Assembly (NCBI GenBank): GCA_019187225.1
Contig: JABAQQ010000035.1
Location: 1-64,000 of the forward strand
Direction: 5' to 3'
From: Saprospiraceae bacterium
Lineage (GTDB): Bacteria > Bacteroidota > Bacteroidia > Chitinophagales > Saprospiraceae
DNA: 64,000 nucleotides
The notes below the pieces were generated by a model, which saw only the letters and a program-made list of their open reading frames with translations, made no database searches and was not told the origin of the DNA. This document shows, piece after piece, positions 53,036 through 62,090 of the stretch. The position numbers and the translations under genes are program-made. Position 1 is the first letter of the stretch; every line of letters begins with the position of its first letter.

Positions 53036-53296
53036 TTAGTGGTTTAAAATGGTTCGTTTGATGTGATCATTGTCTTTTTCACCCGGTTTGATCAAATATT
53101 TCAGGGAAAAAGCCAAAGTCAGCAGGGTAATGGCGGCGATGACCGCGACAATTACCCAATCCCAGTTGCTTTCGGGGCCTGCGCCGTGCGTGAGGCCCTG
53201 CGTTATTTCGGGTTGTTGTTTTTCGCAGGCGTCGCACGCCATGGCATACTGGAATGCCAGCGAAAAAAGTATTGCAATGAAATACCGTTTTTTCAT
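53036..53296 (-). CDS. Small CxxC membrane protein of the cbb3 operon
   Basis: 86 residues from the ATG at 53296; an upstream start would overlap ccoO. Signal-like N-terminus (about 1-18), then MACDACEKQQPEI with a CxxC pair, then a membrane helix (WDWVIVAVIAAITLLTLAFSL) and a charged tail. It lies between ccoO and the Ig-like gene, the place where small CcoQ/CcoH-like subunits usually lie, but it is not homologous to CcoQ by eye. Confidence 0.6.
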   Translation of the reverse strand: MKKRYFIAILFSLAFQYAMACDACEKQQPEITQGLTHGAGPESNWDWVIVAVIAAITLLTLAFSLKYLIKPGEKDNDHIKRTILNH

Positions 53297-53300
53297 CCTC

Positions 53301-54308
53301 TTATTGTTCGGTTGTGATTTTGATAAAATCAATGATCTTTTTCACTTCTTCCGGGCTCACGGTTTTGGCGTTGTTGCCCCAGCTCGTTTTTTCGTGGTTG
53401 ATGATGGCCGCCACTTCTTCGGGTGTCAGCTTGTTGTCTGTTCCCACGGCATTCATGACGGCATACTCCGGCCGGGCATCGTAACCCTTCATGATGATGG
53501 TGACGAACAATTCAAGATCGTCGCCCAGCACCACAGGGCTGCCTTTCAGCGGCGGGAATGCTCCTTTCAAGCCTTCGCCGTTCGCCTGGTGGCAGCTTTG
53601 GCAGTGGGTGCTGTAGAGCGCGCGGCCGTCGGCCAGGTTGGCGCCGTCACCGGCTGACCCTGCGGTTTTCAGTTCTTTTTGATAAAGAAAATCGGGCGTT
53701 ACCTTGCCGTCGGGCAAGGGCGTCTGTTTCAGACTTTGCAGGTAAGCCACCAATTGCAGGGCCTCTTCGCTGGCAACGATTTTTCCCCGAACGCCTTTTC
53801 TGAATGGCTCCGGTACGATCACTTCCGTTTCGCCTTCTTCCACCTTGTCTTTTACTTTGAACAACCAGGGATAGGCCGGCATGATCGATTTTTCAACGAC
53901 GGCGCGAGGCTGATACAAATGCAGCAGGTTCCAGGCAACACTGGGCTGACGGGTACCCACATTGGTCAGATCGGGCCCGGTCCTTTCCGTGCCCATCAAT
54001 GTCGCCGTGTTGCGCCAGAGATCTATTCGCGTATTGGCAGCGTAATCGGCCGCTATATTGGGCCGGCTGCCCCACATTTTATCCATATCCACGTTGCGCA
54101 CCTGCTGGGTATGGCAGGCCACGCAACCGTTGGCGATAAAACTGTTTTTACCGGCTATGGCATCTTTGCTCAATGGAATGGCATTGGGAAGCGGGGCGTT
54201 GTTCTCCTGGTTGTTCAGGGCAGGCGTAATGGCGACGACGATGGTCAATCCGACGAACAGTCCCAATGCCGTTCCGAACAATTTGAAATGGTCATTAAAA
54301 AATTTCAT
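53301..54308 (-). CDS. ccoO: cbb3 oxidase subunit CcoO fused to a cytochrome c domain
   Basis: 335 residues. One N-terminal membrane helix (about 10-30), then the CcoO mono-haem domain (FIANGCVACHTQQVRNVDMD, CVACH about residue 62; GPDLTNVGTRQPSVAWNLLHLYQPR) and a second c-type domain with CQSCHQANGEGLKGAFPPLKG near residue 235. The fusion replaces the separate CcoP of Proteobacteria and is usual in Bacteroidota. It passes electrons from the quinol/cytochrome chain to CcoN. The start is 10 bp after the stop of ccoN. Confidence 0.92.
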   Translation of the reverse strand: MKFFNDHFKLFGTALGLFVGLTIVVAITPALNNQENNAPLPNAIPLSKDAIAGKNSFIANGCVACHTQQVRNVDMDKMWGSRPNIAADYAANTRIDLWRNTATLMGTERTGPDLTNVGTRQPSVAWNLLHLYQPRAVVEKSIMPAYPWLFKVKDKVEEGETEVIVPEPFRKGVRGKIVASEEALQLVAYLQSLKQTPLPDGKVTPDFLYQKELKTAGSAGDGANLADGRALYSTHCQSCHQANGEGLKGAFPPLKGSPVVLGDDLELFVTIIMKGYDARPEYAVMNAVGTDNKLTPEEVAAIINHEKTSWGNNAKTVSPEEVKKIIDFIKITTEQ

Positions 54309-54318
54309 TTCGTTTGTT

Positions 54319-56067
54319 TTAGAAAGTTAACACTTGTTTTTCCAGTTCTTCTTTAGATTTCAGGATCGCGATGGGCGAGGCAGGAATGACGACTTCCCTT
54401 TTCCGGTTGATCATCACATAGAAATTGTAAGCAAACAATAGGTGGGAAAGCCACATCAAGGTCCCGCCGATGGCGCGCCACAGCCAGTAGGGAGCCATCA
54501 TGACCACGCTATCCATAAACGGTTTGCCATCCATCCACATCAAGCCTTTTAAGGTGGAGCCGATCATCAGGGGAACGGTATAAAAAAGCAATCCGATGAG
54601 GGCCAGCCAAAAATGGGCACCTACGGCAATTTGCGGCGGTTCTTTGCCGGTAAGCCGGGGAACGATGGTGTAAATACACGCCCACAGCATGAAACAAATG
54701 ATCCCGTACATCGTGAGGTGGGAATGGGCAACGGTGAAGTCGGTAAAGTGCCAGACAAGATTGGTAAATCGGAATGCCTCCGCCGTGCCCTGCAGGGAGC
54801 CGGTGAAATAAAATATGATCCCTATCAGGTAGAAAGGAAGCGTATAACTGCCCGATAATTTATTCCACGAGCCTTTGAAAGTCATCAAAAAATTGGTTGT
54901 CCCCGCTATCACCGGTATGACCATTCCCACGCTGCCTACAATAGCGACGGTTTGCAGCCACCAGGGAATGGCGCTGAAAATAAAGTGATGGGTTCCGATG
55001 AGCTTATAGAAGAGTATTTGCGTCCAGAATGCCAGGATGCCCAAGCCGTAGGAATAGATGGGTTTGTTCAACTGTTGCGGCAGGAAATAATACATCAACC
55101 CGAGGCAGAACAACATGAACCACATTCCCACGCCCTGGTGCATGTAATACCCCTGGATGATGGTTTCGCCCAGACCCGATTGCCAGGCGGGTACATAGGC
55201 CACTAAGGCGATCACGAGCAAAAACATCATGGCGGATATGATGTACCAGTTGGACACATAGATCTCTTTCGTGGTGCGCTGCCCTATGGTAAAGATGAAA
55301 TTGAAGAGAGAGAGCACCACACCCGCAGCCAGCAGCGCCATGGCCGGCCAGATGTATTCGCGGTACTCGCCGCCGCCGTTGTTGATACCCGCCATCAGGA
55401 ACAGACTGCCGAGCACGACGCAGGCATTGACGCAGATCAGAGAGATGTAGCCCAGCCTCAGACTGGCGATAGCGGCATTGCTGACGCGGGGCACCACGTA
55501 ATAAGCCAATCCCAGCATGGCCAGCGACGACCAGCCCCAAAACACGGCATTCGTATGGACCGGTCGCAGTCTGCCGAAACTCAGCCAACTGATGTGGTCA
55601 ATGTCGGGCGCCGTGAACTTGATGCCCAGGTATTCGCCGACGGTAGTCCCAAACAGGAGCCAGAAGGTAGCGCAACCCAGGTACCACAAAATGAGCTTCG
55701 TCAGACCCGGTTCGATGAAGGGCCGCGGCTGGCTTTTCTTTTTGGAGGGAACAAAACGGATGTCCTCTTCATGGCTGATGTTGTCAATTAGACCCCGGCT
55801 GTCGGAGGGCGGGGCATCGCCAGCAAGTTCTTTGTTGGAGAGGGAAAAGGACAATTCTTTTTTGCGTTGTTCCAACCGTTCGATCTCCTCCGGGCTCAGG
55901 CGTTTCAGGCGTTCATAAAACTGTTCGAGGTTTTTCTTTTTGCGGTAGTCGTTCAGTATTGCATACGTTTTCACGAGTACAATAAGGGATGCGACGATGA
56001 TGGGGATGGCGATCAGGAATATCGTTAATAATATTCCGGATTCGTTGAATAGGTAGGTGCTGTCCAT
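54319..56067 (-). CDS. ccoN: cbb3-type cytochrome c oxidase subunit I
   Basis: 582 residues. After an N-terminal membrane helix and an extra charged linker (about 30-125, EQFYERLKRLSPEEIERLEQ) the typical CcoN sequence begins: WLSFGRLRPVHTNAVFWGW (haem ligand His), YYMHQGVGMWFM, and VWHFTDFTVAHSHLTMYG (copper and haem ligands). It is the catalytic, proton-pumping, high-affinity O2 reductase in the inner membrane. It heads the operon; an operator-like palindrome lies 13-34 bp upstream of its start. Confidence 0.95.
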   Translation of the reverse strand: MDSTYLFNESGILLTIFLIAIPIIVASLIVLVKTYAILNDYRKKKNLEQFYERLKRLSPEEIERLEQRKKELSFSLSNKELAGDAPPSDSRGLIDNISHEEDIRFVPSKKKSQPRPFIEPGLTKLILWYLGCATFWLLFGTTVGEYLGIKFTAPDIDHISWLSFGRLRPVHTNAVFWGWSSLAMLGLAYYVVPRVSNAAIASLRLGYISLICVNACVVLGSLFLMAGINNGGGEYREYIWPAMALLAAGVVLSLFNFIFTIGQRTTKEIYVSNWYIISAMMFLLVIALVAYVPAWQSGLGETIIQGYYMHQGVGMWFMLFCLGLMYYFLPQQLNKPIYSYGLGILAFWTQILFYKLIGTHHFIFSAIPWWLQTVAIVGSVGMVIPVIAGTTNFLMTFKGSWNKLSGSYTLPFYLIGIIFYFTGSLQGTAEAFRFTNLVWHFTDFTVAHSHLTMYGIICFMLWACIYTIVPRLTGKEPPQIAVGAHFWLALIGLLFYTVPLMIGSTLKGLMWMDGKPFMDSVVMMAPYWLWRAIGGTLMWLSHLLFAYNFYVMINRKREVVIPASPIAILKSKEELEKQVLTF

Positions 56068-56079
56068 AAGTAGAGTGTT

Positions 56080-56101
56080 TAGTGGACAAATTTATCCACT
56101 A
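56080..56101. promoter_or_regulatory. Operator-like palindrome upstream of ccoN
   Basis: TAGTGGACAAATTTATCCAC plus TA forms a near-perfect palindrome with one mismatched pair. Its core TGG-A-YAAATTTATCCA is the same as the perfect palindrome at 56768-56803 upstream of the Rrf2 gene. On the minus strand it contains TAAATTTG, a match to the Bacteroidota -7 box, so a bound regulator would block RNA polymerase. The binding protein is inferred to be the adjacent Rrf2 protein. Confidence 0.75.
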
Positions 56102-56118
56102 TTATGTTAAATTTTTTT

Positions 56119-56290
56119 GTAAAAACTTAGGCAGGGGCAGCGCCCCGAAAAATTTGTAGCAGAAAGACCGATATTATTTCGTGGAGGGGCAGCGCCCCGT
56201 AACATATTCCGGGGCGCTGCCCCTCCACGGTGATTTTGTGCATAAATCACTACAAATCTTTCGGGGCGCTGCCCCTGCCTAAGTTTTTAC
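56119..56290. mobile_element. GC-rich palindromic MITE-like element, copy 1
   Basis: 172 bp bounded by inverted GTAAAAACTTAGGCAGGGGC ends and containing an inner palindrome (GGGGCAGCGCCCCG and CGGGGCGCTGCCCC). Two more copies in the opposite orientation lie at 61667-61842 and 62476-62648. No protein is encoded and no clear target-site duplication is visible. It lies between the Rrf2 gene stop (8 bp) and the ccoN promoter, where it may also act as a terminator. Confidence 0.88.
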
Positions 56291-56297
56291 ATTTTTT

Positions 56298-56732
56298 TTA
56301 TCGTTTCAGCATGGTCAATCCTCCTTTCAGGCCCAGGGCCAGTTCTTTCACGGATGTTGTCTCCAGCATGCTTTTGAGTTCGTCGCGAATCCCTTTGAAT
56401 TGATCGTGCAGGGGGCAGGGTTTTTTTTCATTGCATTGTTCCAGCCCCAGGCCGCAGCCTTTATAAATATGGTCGCCGTCAATCGCCGCTACGATGCTGC
56501 TCAGTTTCACCGTTTCTAATTGATGCGGATTCATGGAAAAACCGCCCGTCGGTCCTTTGTCGGAGTGAATGATCTCGCTCCGGGAGAGTTGCTGCAATAT
56601 TTTGGAGGTAAAGGATTCGGGCGAGGCGATGGACCCGGCGATCTCTTTCAGGCTTGTTTTCCGGCCCGAAAGCGATTGTTCGGCAATGTAGATGGTCGCC
56701 CTTAAGCCGTATTCGCACGCTTTTGAAAACAT
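56298..56732 (-). CDS. Rrf2-family transcription regulator with three-Cys cluster site
   Basis: 144 residues from the ATG at 56732 (the ATG seven codons earlier lacks support). Winged HTH typical of Rrf2: MFSKACEYGLRATIYIAEQ, then SIASPESFTSKILQQLSRSEII and SDKGPTGGFSMN. Cys at 93, 100 and 106 (KGCGLGLEQCNEKKPCP) could hold an Fe-S cluster, as in NsrR and IscR, with one more residue between the first two Cys than IscR. It probably senses NO, O2 or Fe-S status. It precedes the cbb3/haemoglobin/hemerythrin operon and both promoters carry matching palindromes. Confidence 0.88.
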   Translation of the reverse strand: MFSKACEYGLRATIYIAEQSLSGRKTSLKEIAGSIASPESFTSKILQQLSRSEIIHSDKGPTGGFSMNPHQLETVKLSSIVAAIDGDHIYKGCGLGLEQCNEKKPCPLHDQFKGIRDELKSMLETTSVKELALGLKGGLTMLKR

Positions 56733-56767
56733 CGTTGTCGTTTTAATTGGCACAAAGGTAAAGGGGG

Positions 56768-56803
56768 AAAATAATAATGGATAAATTTATCCATTATTAT
56801 TTT
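56768..56803. promoter_or_regulatory. 36-bp perfect palindrome upstream of the Rrf2 gene
   Basis: A perfect self-complementary sequence of 36 bp centred on TGGATAAATTTATCCA, 36-71 bp upstream of the Rrf2 start codon. The core is shared, with one change, with the palindrome at 56080-56101. It is the expected position and symmetry for an autoregulatory operator of a dimeric Rrf2 protein. Confidence 0.88.
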
Positions 56804-56950
56804 TTCAGGTTGTGCGAATTTGTGCCCGGATGCGCTACATCCTGCCCGCCCTGCCAAACGTTATTTTTGCGAATACAATCGCACGATTTATCTTTTATGG
56901 GGCAAACCGGTGAAAGCGTTTTTTGTCGCAATGAGCAATAGCGACGCTCC

Positions 56951-58330
56951 TTAAAGTTGTTCCAGCAGCCATTCTTTTTCCGTGAGCACCGGTTCCCGTT
57001 CAATTTCCGCGCGCAGCGCGTTGCGTTTCCTGGAGTCGTGGCTGTGCTGCAGGAGCCGCTCAGTGAACCGTATGATGTTCAGGTAGTTTTTCCGGTGGTA
57101 GCCCAGCACCTTTTTGCGGTGGATGTAATTGCGCATGGCATCGAGGTGCGAGTGCAGCAGGTCGTATTCACCGAGCACAAAATAGGTTTTCAGCAGCAGG
57201 GTTTTGGCTGCCAGGTGGAGCAGGGGATCGTTGTAGTTCGCTTTTTGCAGCAGCGTCAGCACCGAATCGAAGCGTTTGCGGGCATACTCCAGCCGGGCGA
57301 GGTTGAAGCTCAGCGAACTCTCCCGGTATTGGCGCTCCAGGCGCCGGTTATAGCGGTGGATAAAGTCCTCGACCCAATTCAGTTCACCGCAGCGCAAGCC
57401 GGACGCTACGATGTTGTGGTAGGTAAAGCGCGAGAGCACGCCGTTTCCCATCAAACTGCCCGCGTCCAGTGCCCGGCGGTACAGGTTCAGCAATTCGTGC
57501 TCCATCTCCCGGGCGCCGCTGTTGGCCCGCCGGATGCAGTGGTTGATGGCAAACATGTAAAATTCCCGCCGTTCCACTTCGGAGAAAAGTGTCTGCGTAG
57601 TCTCCATTTTTTCCAGAAATGCCTGGTAATACGCGCTGTTGTCGCCGTGTTGTAACATTCTTATAGCAGACAGATACGTCGAAATACCCGGTTGTTCTGC
57701 CCACTCCGGCGCTTCTGCCAAAGTGATCACGCTCCGGTGCAATGCCGCTTCCGAGTCGGACCGGTACACGTTTTTTTGTGACAACTCCAGACAGATGAGG
57801 CGCAAGCGGCCGGTCAGGTAGTGCGCGTCGATGCTTCGCGCAAGTCCGCGCAGGGGCGCCGTTTCAGCGGGATTTTTCCGCAGTGCGGTTTCGTGTTGCT
57901 CGAACTGGTAGAGCCGCTGCAGGGCATAGTAGTTTTCGTTGCGGCAGGGTTGGGCATGCAAATCCCGTTCAAAGGCGCGCATGGTGCGTTCGTATTGCTC
58001 CATCAGTCCGCGGTCCCGGTAAGCGGCTGCCAGCCGGATGCGGCTTTCCGGGGCTTTTTCCTGCATATCCTGCACCAGCAGGAAACTTTCCAGCAGCCGG
58101 TTCAGGTAACTCATCAACAGGCGCATACGGGTGTCGTCGTACGGCTCGGAAGGATGCAGTGCCGCCCACGTTTCAGCCTTGTCCGTCTTTTTGCCGGCAC
58201 AAAAAAAATCGAACAGCCGGAGCAGATCGGCGCGCAGGTTGAAATAGGGAGACTCGAGGAAGCGGCGCGCATCCCGGCGTTCCACCGCGCTCAGGGATTG
58301 TATCAGACGATACACGTTGTTCCGATCCAC
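56951..58330 (-). CDS. Large helical protein of unknown function (paralogue of 23302-24762)
   Basis: 459 residues from a GTG start at 58330 (no ATG fits before residue about 68). Helical throughout, no signal or membrane segment. N-terminus LIQSLSAVERRDARRFLESPYFN, a middle block RLRLICLELSQKNVYRSDSEA, and the late block FTYHNIVASGLRCGELNWVEDFI, YARKRFDSVLTLLQKANYND, TLLLKTYFVLGEYDLLHSHL. The block order matches the 23302-24762 protein. TPR-like repeats are likely. The function is unknown. It is divergent from the T9SS cargo gene at 58585. Confidence 0.7.
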   Translation of the reverse strand: MDRNNVYRLIQSLSAVERRDARRFLESPYFNLRADLLRLFDFFCAGKKTDKAETWAALHPSEPYDDTRMRLLMSYLNRLLESFLLVQDMQEKAPESRIRLAAAYRDRGLMEQYERTMRAFERDLHAQPCRNENYYALQRLYQFEQHETALRKNPAETAPLRGLARSIDAHYLTGRLRLICLELSQKNVYRSDSEAALHRSVITLAEAPEWAEQPGISTYLSAIRMLQHGDNSAYYQAFLEKMETTQTLFSEVERREFYMFAINHCIRRANSGAREMEHELLNLYRRALDAGSLMGNGVLSRFTYHNIVASGLRCGELNWVEDFIHRYNRRLERQYRESSLSFNLARLEYARKRFDSVLTLLQKANYNDPLLHLAAKTLLLKTYFVLGEYDLLHSHLDAMRNYIHRKKVLGYHRKNYLNIIRFTERLLQHSHDSRKRNALRAEIEREPVLTEKEWLLEQL

Positions 58331-58584
58331 GTATTTTTATTTTGGTAAAAAATAAATTTTACTCTACAAATAAGATCTGAAAACCATACAAAAACCGTGC
58401 TCTATTTCTCTAAAAGGGAATTTTACCGGCACATGGAACCATAAAAACTACTCTACAAAACCCGAAATTTGATTTTTGCCGGCGTATAAGCTCCCCGCAC
58501 TTTTGTATCGTCGAATTGAATTTCATTCGACACCGCCTCCCGGGGTTCTCTTCTTTCTGCTCACAAACAGTTTCAATCCAAATC

Positions 58585-61281
58585 ATGAAAAATTTGACAT
58601 CCGTGCAATCTCCCAACCGAACGGCGCTGCGACTGCTGATTTTTGTCCTGCTTTGCTGCGGGGCAAACCGCCTTAGCGCCCAGTGCAACAACGATGTTAC
58701 ACCGCCGGTACCGGTGTGCGCCAACCCGCTCGAAAAGGCGGTTCAGCTATATGAACCCACGTCCATTCAGGCCGCCGAATTCAATGCCGGCAGTAGCGAC
58801 AACTGCACACCGACCGCTTTGCTCCAGTATTTTATCGAAACCGGGAATACCCCCTCGCCGACACCGCCGCCCACTACGACACTCACGTATCCGGAAGGCC
58901 AAACGGGCCAGTACCCCGTCGTGCTGTGGGTGGTGGACAGCTCCGGCAACGCGTCGAACTGCACGACGATCCTGAGCCTGACGCCTTGTACCAATTCCGC
59001 GCCCGCAATCGTCTGCAACGACCAGATCACCGTACAGTTGGATCAAAATGGCACGGCCATCATCACCCCGGGCACGATGCTCGAAGGCGGACCGTATTGC
59101 CCCGATTTCGAGTACAAAATCCGTTTTCTGCCCAACGGGGCATATGCTCCGGGTATCACCGTTGGGGTTGCCGACGTGGGCACGAAAACCATGCAGGTGT
59201 CCAGATTCCAAAACGGCAACCCGGTCGTTTCCTGCTGGGGCAACGTCACCATTATCGGTTCCTGTACGCCGGACGTGACCGTACCAACGGCAGTATGTGA
59301 TGAAACCGTCCAGCTGGTCATCGATACGACGCTGGGCAGCACGGCCATACTCGAAGCGAACATACTCGACGAAGGCTCCTTCGACAACTGTACACCCGCC
59401 GGCGACCTGACATTTCTCATCAGTCTGGATTTTCCCGGCAATCCGACTCCCGAACTGGAGTTCGACTCGCCCGGCATCTACAATGTGTACCTGCTCATAT
59501 CCGACCAGGCCGGCAATCAAAACTTTTGCGTCGCGGAAGTGGAGGTCATCCAAAAACCCGGACACCTGATTCAGGGAACCGTATTTCTGGATGGCAATTC
59601 GGATTGCGACCGGCAAGCCGGTTCCGAGCCGGGGCTGGCCGGTTGGGCGGTACGGGCCGTTGCACAAAGCGACGGAGAAGTATTTGCCGGAAGCACCGAT
59701 GCATCGGGACACTATAAAATATCGGTGCCTCCGGCGGAATCCGTCTTCGACGTGTCGCTTGCAGCGCCGTTCAACTATGGCGGCGACTCCTGTGTGACCA
59801 CTTATGAGGCCGTCTTCACCAACCCGACCCAATCGGAGGAAGTGGTTCAGGATATTTCGGTGCAACTTGACACGGAGTGCCCGCTGCTTTACGTGGATTT
59901 GGCTGCGCCCAAAATTCGTCCGTGTTTCCCGGGGGTATATTTTGTCGGGTACACCAACCTGAGCGCCTCGGCCATCGCCGACACGTATGTGGATGTGACG
60001 CTCGACGACGCCCTGCAGTTTCAGGGCAGTTCACTGCCGGAAAGCGACCTGGGCAATCAGGTGTACCGGTTCCAGACCGGCGACCTTGCGCCCGGGCAGA
60101 GCGGCTGGTTTACCATCGTATTTTTCACGAACTGCGACGCGGCTCCCGGAGCCACACACTGCACGGAGGCACATATTTTCCCGGATACGATCTGCCCGGG
60201 GAGTCCGCAGTGGACGGGCGCCAATGTGGAGGTGGATGCCATCTGCGACAACGACAGCATTTATTTTTCCATAAAAAACAACGGCTCCGGCCCCAACGCA
60301 GGCTTACTGAATTACATCGTGGTAGAGGATGTGCTCATGCGCAGCAGCAACACCTTCCAGCTGGCCCCCGGTCAAACGATGACACTCGACCCGATACCGG
60401 CTAACGGCGCCACATTCCGCCTGCAGGCCGAGCAGGAGCCGGGCCACCCCTACGGCGGAGTGCAGGCTGTGGCCGTGGAGGGTTGCGGCGGATTCACGCC
60501 GGGCATGGCCACGCTCTTCCCGCTCAATCCCGCCAACCCCTTAGTGGCCCTCGATTGCCGCCAAAACGTGTCGTCGTATGACCCCAACGACAAGCAGGTG
60601 CTGCCGCTCGGATACGGGGATCAGCAGTTCATAGCCAGAAATACGGATCTGGATTACACCATCCGGTTCCAGAATACCGGTACCGACACGGCCTACACGG
60701 TGGTGGTGCTCGACACGCTGTCGCCGGCCCTGTCCGCCCGGCAAATCCGCCCGGGCGCATCCAGCCACCCCTACCGGTTTGAACTGCTCGACGGACACAT
60801 CGCGAAGTTCGCATTTGAAAACATCCTGTTGCCCGACAGCAGCGTCAACCTCGCTGCATCGGAAGGTTTCGTGCAGTTCCGCGTCCCGCAACTGCCCGAC
60901 AATCCCGACGGCACGCGCATCGAAAACACCGCTGCGATTTACTTTGATTTTAACCCGCCTGTCATCACCAACACGGTCTGGCATACCATAGGCGCCAATT
61001 TCATCACCAGCTCCATCACCTGCACCGATGCCGTCCGCAGCCCGCTGCACGTGTATCCCAACCCCGCCGCTGCAGTCGTGTATTTTGCGGCGGAAGAAAC
61101 GCCGGGCGAACGCCTGAACCTGTCGGTGACGGATGGGCTGGGCCGCGAAGTGCGGCAGGTTTCTGCCACACAAATGCCCATTGCGCTCGATTGTAGTGAT
61201 TTGCCGGCGGGCGCCTATTTTTTCCGGATCATGGCTGCCGACACGCGGACGGTTTGGGCGGGTACGCTGATGGTGCGGTAG
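58585..61281 (+). CDS. Large T9SS cargo protein with HYR-like, SdrD-B-like and DUF11-like domains
   Basis: 898 residues from the ATG at 58585; signal peptide (about 1-33, LLCCGANRLSAQ). Two HYR/Ig-like regions (about 35-330, each ending in a SS-DNCTP block), an SdrD B-like carboxypeptidase-like domain (about 335-425, IQGTVFLDGNSDCDRQAGSEPG), a region with two more Ig-like domains, a DUF11-like CARDB domain (about 660-810, SYDPNDKQVLPLGYG, IARNTDLDYTIRFQNTGTDTAY) and a type A T9SS C-terminal domain (about 820-898, VYPNPAAAVVYFAAEE, LPAGAYFFRIMAADTRTVWAG). It would be exported and attached to the cell surface. Its 3' end is duplicated downstream. Confidence 0.88.
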   Translation: MKNLTSVQSPNRTALRLLIFVLLCCGANRLSAQCNNDVTPPVPVCANPLEKAVQLYEPTSIQAAEFNAGSSDNCTPTALLQYFIETGNTPSPTPPPTTTLTYPEGQTGQYPVVLWVVDSSGNASNCTTILSLTPCTNSAPAIVCNDQITVQLDQNGTAIITPGTMLEGGPYCPDFEYKIRFLPNGAYAPGITVGVADVGTKTMQVSRFQNGNPVVSCWGNVTIIGSCTPDVTVPTAVCDETVQLVIDTTLGSTAILEANILDEGSFDNCTPAGDLTFLISLDFPGNPTPELEFDSPGIYNVYLLISDQAGNQNFCVAEVEVIQKPGHLIQGTVFLDGNSDCDRQAGSEPGLAGWAVRAVAQSDGEVFAGSTDASGHYKISVPPAESVFDVSLAAPFNYGGDSCVTTYEAVFTNPTQSEEVVQDISVQLDTECPLLYVDLAAPKIRPCFPGVYFVGYTNLSASAIADTYVDVTLDDALQFQGSSLPESDLGNQVYRFQTGDLAPGQSGWFTIVFFTNCDAAPGATHCTEAHIFPDTICPGSPQWTGANVEVDAICDNDSIYFSIKNNGSGPNAGLLNYIVVEDVLMRSSNTFQLAPGQTMTLDPIPANGATFRLQAEQEPGHPYGGVQAVAVEGCGGFTPGMATLFPLNPANPLVALDCRQNVSSYDPNDKQVLPLGYGDQQFIARNTDLDYTIRFQNTGTDTAYTVVVLDTLSPALSARQIRPGASSHPYRFELLDGHIAKFAFENILLPDSSVNLAASEGFVQFRVPQLPDNPDGTRIENTAAIYFDFNPPVITNTVWHTIGANFITSSITCTDAVRSPLHVYPNPAAAVVYFAAEETPGERLNLSVTDGLGREVRQVSATQMPIALDCSDLPAGAYFFRIMAADTRTVWAGTLMVR

Positions 61282-61406
61282 CGGTTCAACCGGGTGCAGC
61301 CCGGCAACACTGAAATCTGAATATGCTCTTAGACGCATAAGATTGACGAGGTTGATGCTTCGCGCGCTTCCAAACGGGTGTGTGAAATATCAACCTCGCC
61401 CAATCG

Positions 61407-61537
61407 GAGGCCGTCTCATAAGTCGGTGATTTGTTGATATGGTGATTTGTTTATTTGAAAACACTCCTGGTTATGAGGGTGTAATGCAATAACCAAATCC
61501 ACAATTAAACAAATAAACAGACTTGTGAGACAGCCTC
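61407..61537. mobile_element. 131-bp MITE-like element with IS1182-type ends, copy A
   Basis: Ends GAGGCCGTCTCATAAGTC and, inverted, GAGGCTGTCTCACAAGTC match at 16 of 18 positions. The ends resemble those of IS1182-type insertion sequences of Bacteroidota, but the element carries no transposase. It is therefore a probable non-autonomous derivative. Confidence 0.75.
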
Positions 61538-61666
61538 AAATCTCTCAGGAATACAGAACAAGCTCAGAAGCCCGGCATCGCGCTATTCCCTTCGCAACAT
61601 GTGACCACACATGCTGCGGCGGAATTCCACTCCACTTTATGGAATTCAAATTTATTAATTATAAAA

Positions 61667-61842
61667 GTAAAAACTTAGGCAGGGGCAGCGCCCCGAAAGA
61701 TTTGTAGTGATTTATGAACAAAATCCACTATGGAGGGGCAGCGCCCCGAAACATATTCCGGGGCGCTGCCCCTCCACGAAATAATATCGGTCTTTCTGCT
61801 ACTACAAATTTTTCGGGGCGCTGCCCCTGCCAAAGTTTTTAC
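61667..61842. mobile_element. GC-rich palindromic MITE-like element, copy 2
   Basis: 176 bp with GTAAAAACTTAGGC ends and the inner GGGGCAGCGCCCC palindromes. It is oriented opposite to copy 1 at 56119. The right end reads GCCAAAG where copies 1 and 3 read GCCTAAG. Confidence 0.9.
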
Positions 61843-61945
61843 GCAACGACAATTAAGGTATCAGGTTCAATTCAGAGACACTTATTCGCAATGCCTCGCA
61901 GAAGAGAAACGAAAACTGTTTGACTACCCGTTGTTACCTGAAAAT

Positions 61946-62090
61946 GCTGGGCCACGAAGTGCGGCAGGTTTCTGCCACACAAATGCCCATTGCGCTCGAT
62001 TGTAGTGATTTGCCGGCGGGCGCCTATTTTTTCCGAATCATGGCTGCCGACACGCGGACGGTTTGGGCGGGTACGCTGATGGTGCGGTAG
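61946..62090 (+). pseudogene. Duplicated C-terminal fragment of the T9SS cargo protein
   Basis: Encodes GHEVRQVSATQMPIALDCSD (His where the intact gene has Arg), then LPAGAYFFRI, and a stop at 62088-62090. No start codon or signal peptide precedes it. It is a by-product of the tandem duplication. Confidence 0.85.

Larger units (their letters stand above)
61137..61945. repeat. Tandem duplication, unit A (809 bp)
   Basis: Unit A begins inside the C-terminal domain of the T9SS cargo gene and ends at 61945; unit B (61946-62751) repeats it, with only a few differences and a 3-bp deletion. Unit A holds the real end of the gene, a 131-bp MITE-like element (61407-61537) and the GC-rich palindrome (61667-61842). 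The last about 100 bp encode LRYQVQFRDTYSQCLAEEKRKLF in one frame, possibly a relic of another gene. Confidence 0.93.

Noticed and set aside
61714-62005. Small genes inside the tandem duplication
   Set aside because: The frames run through the MITE palindromes and change between the two units; no conserved product.
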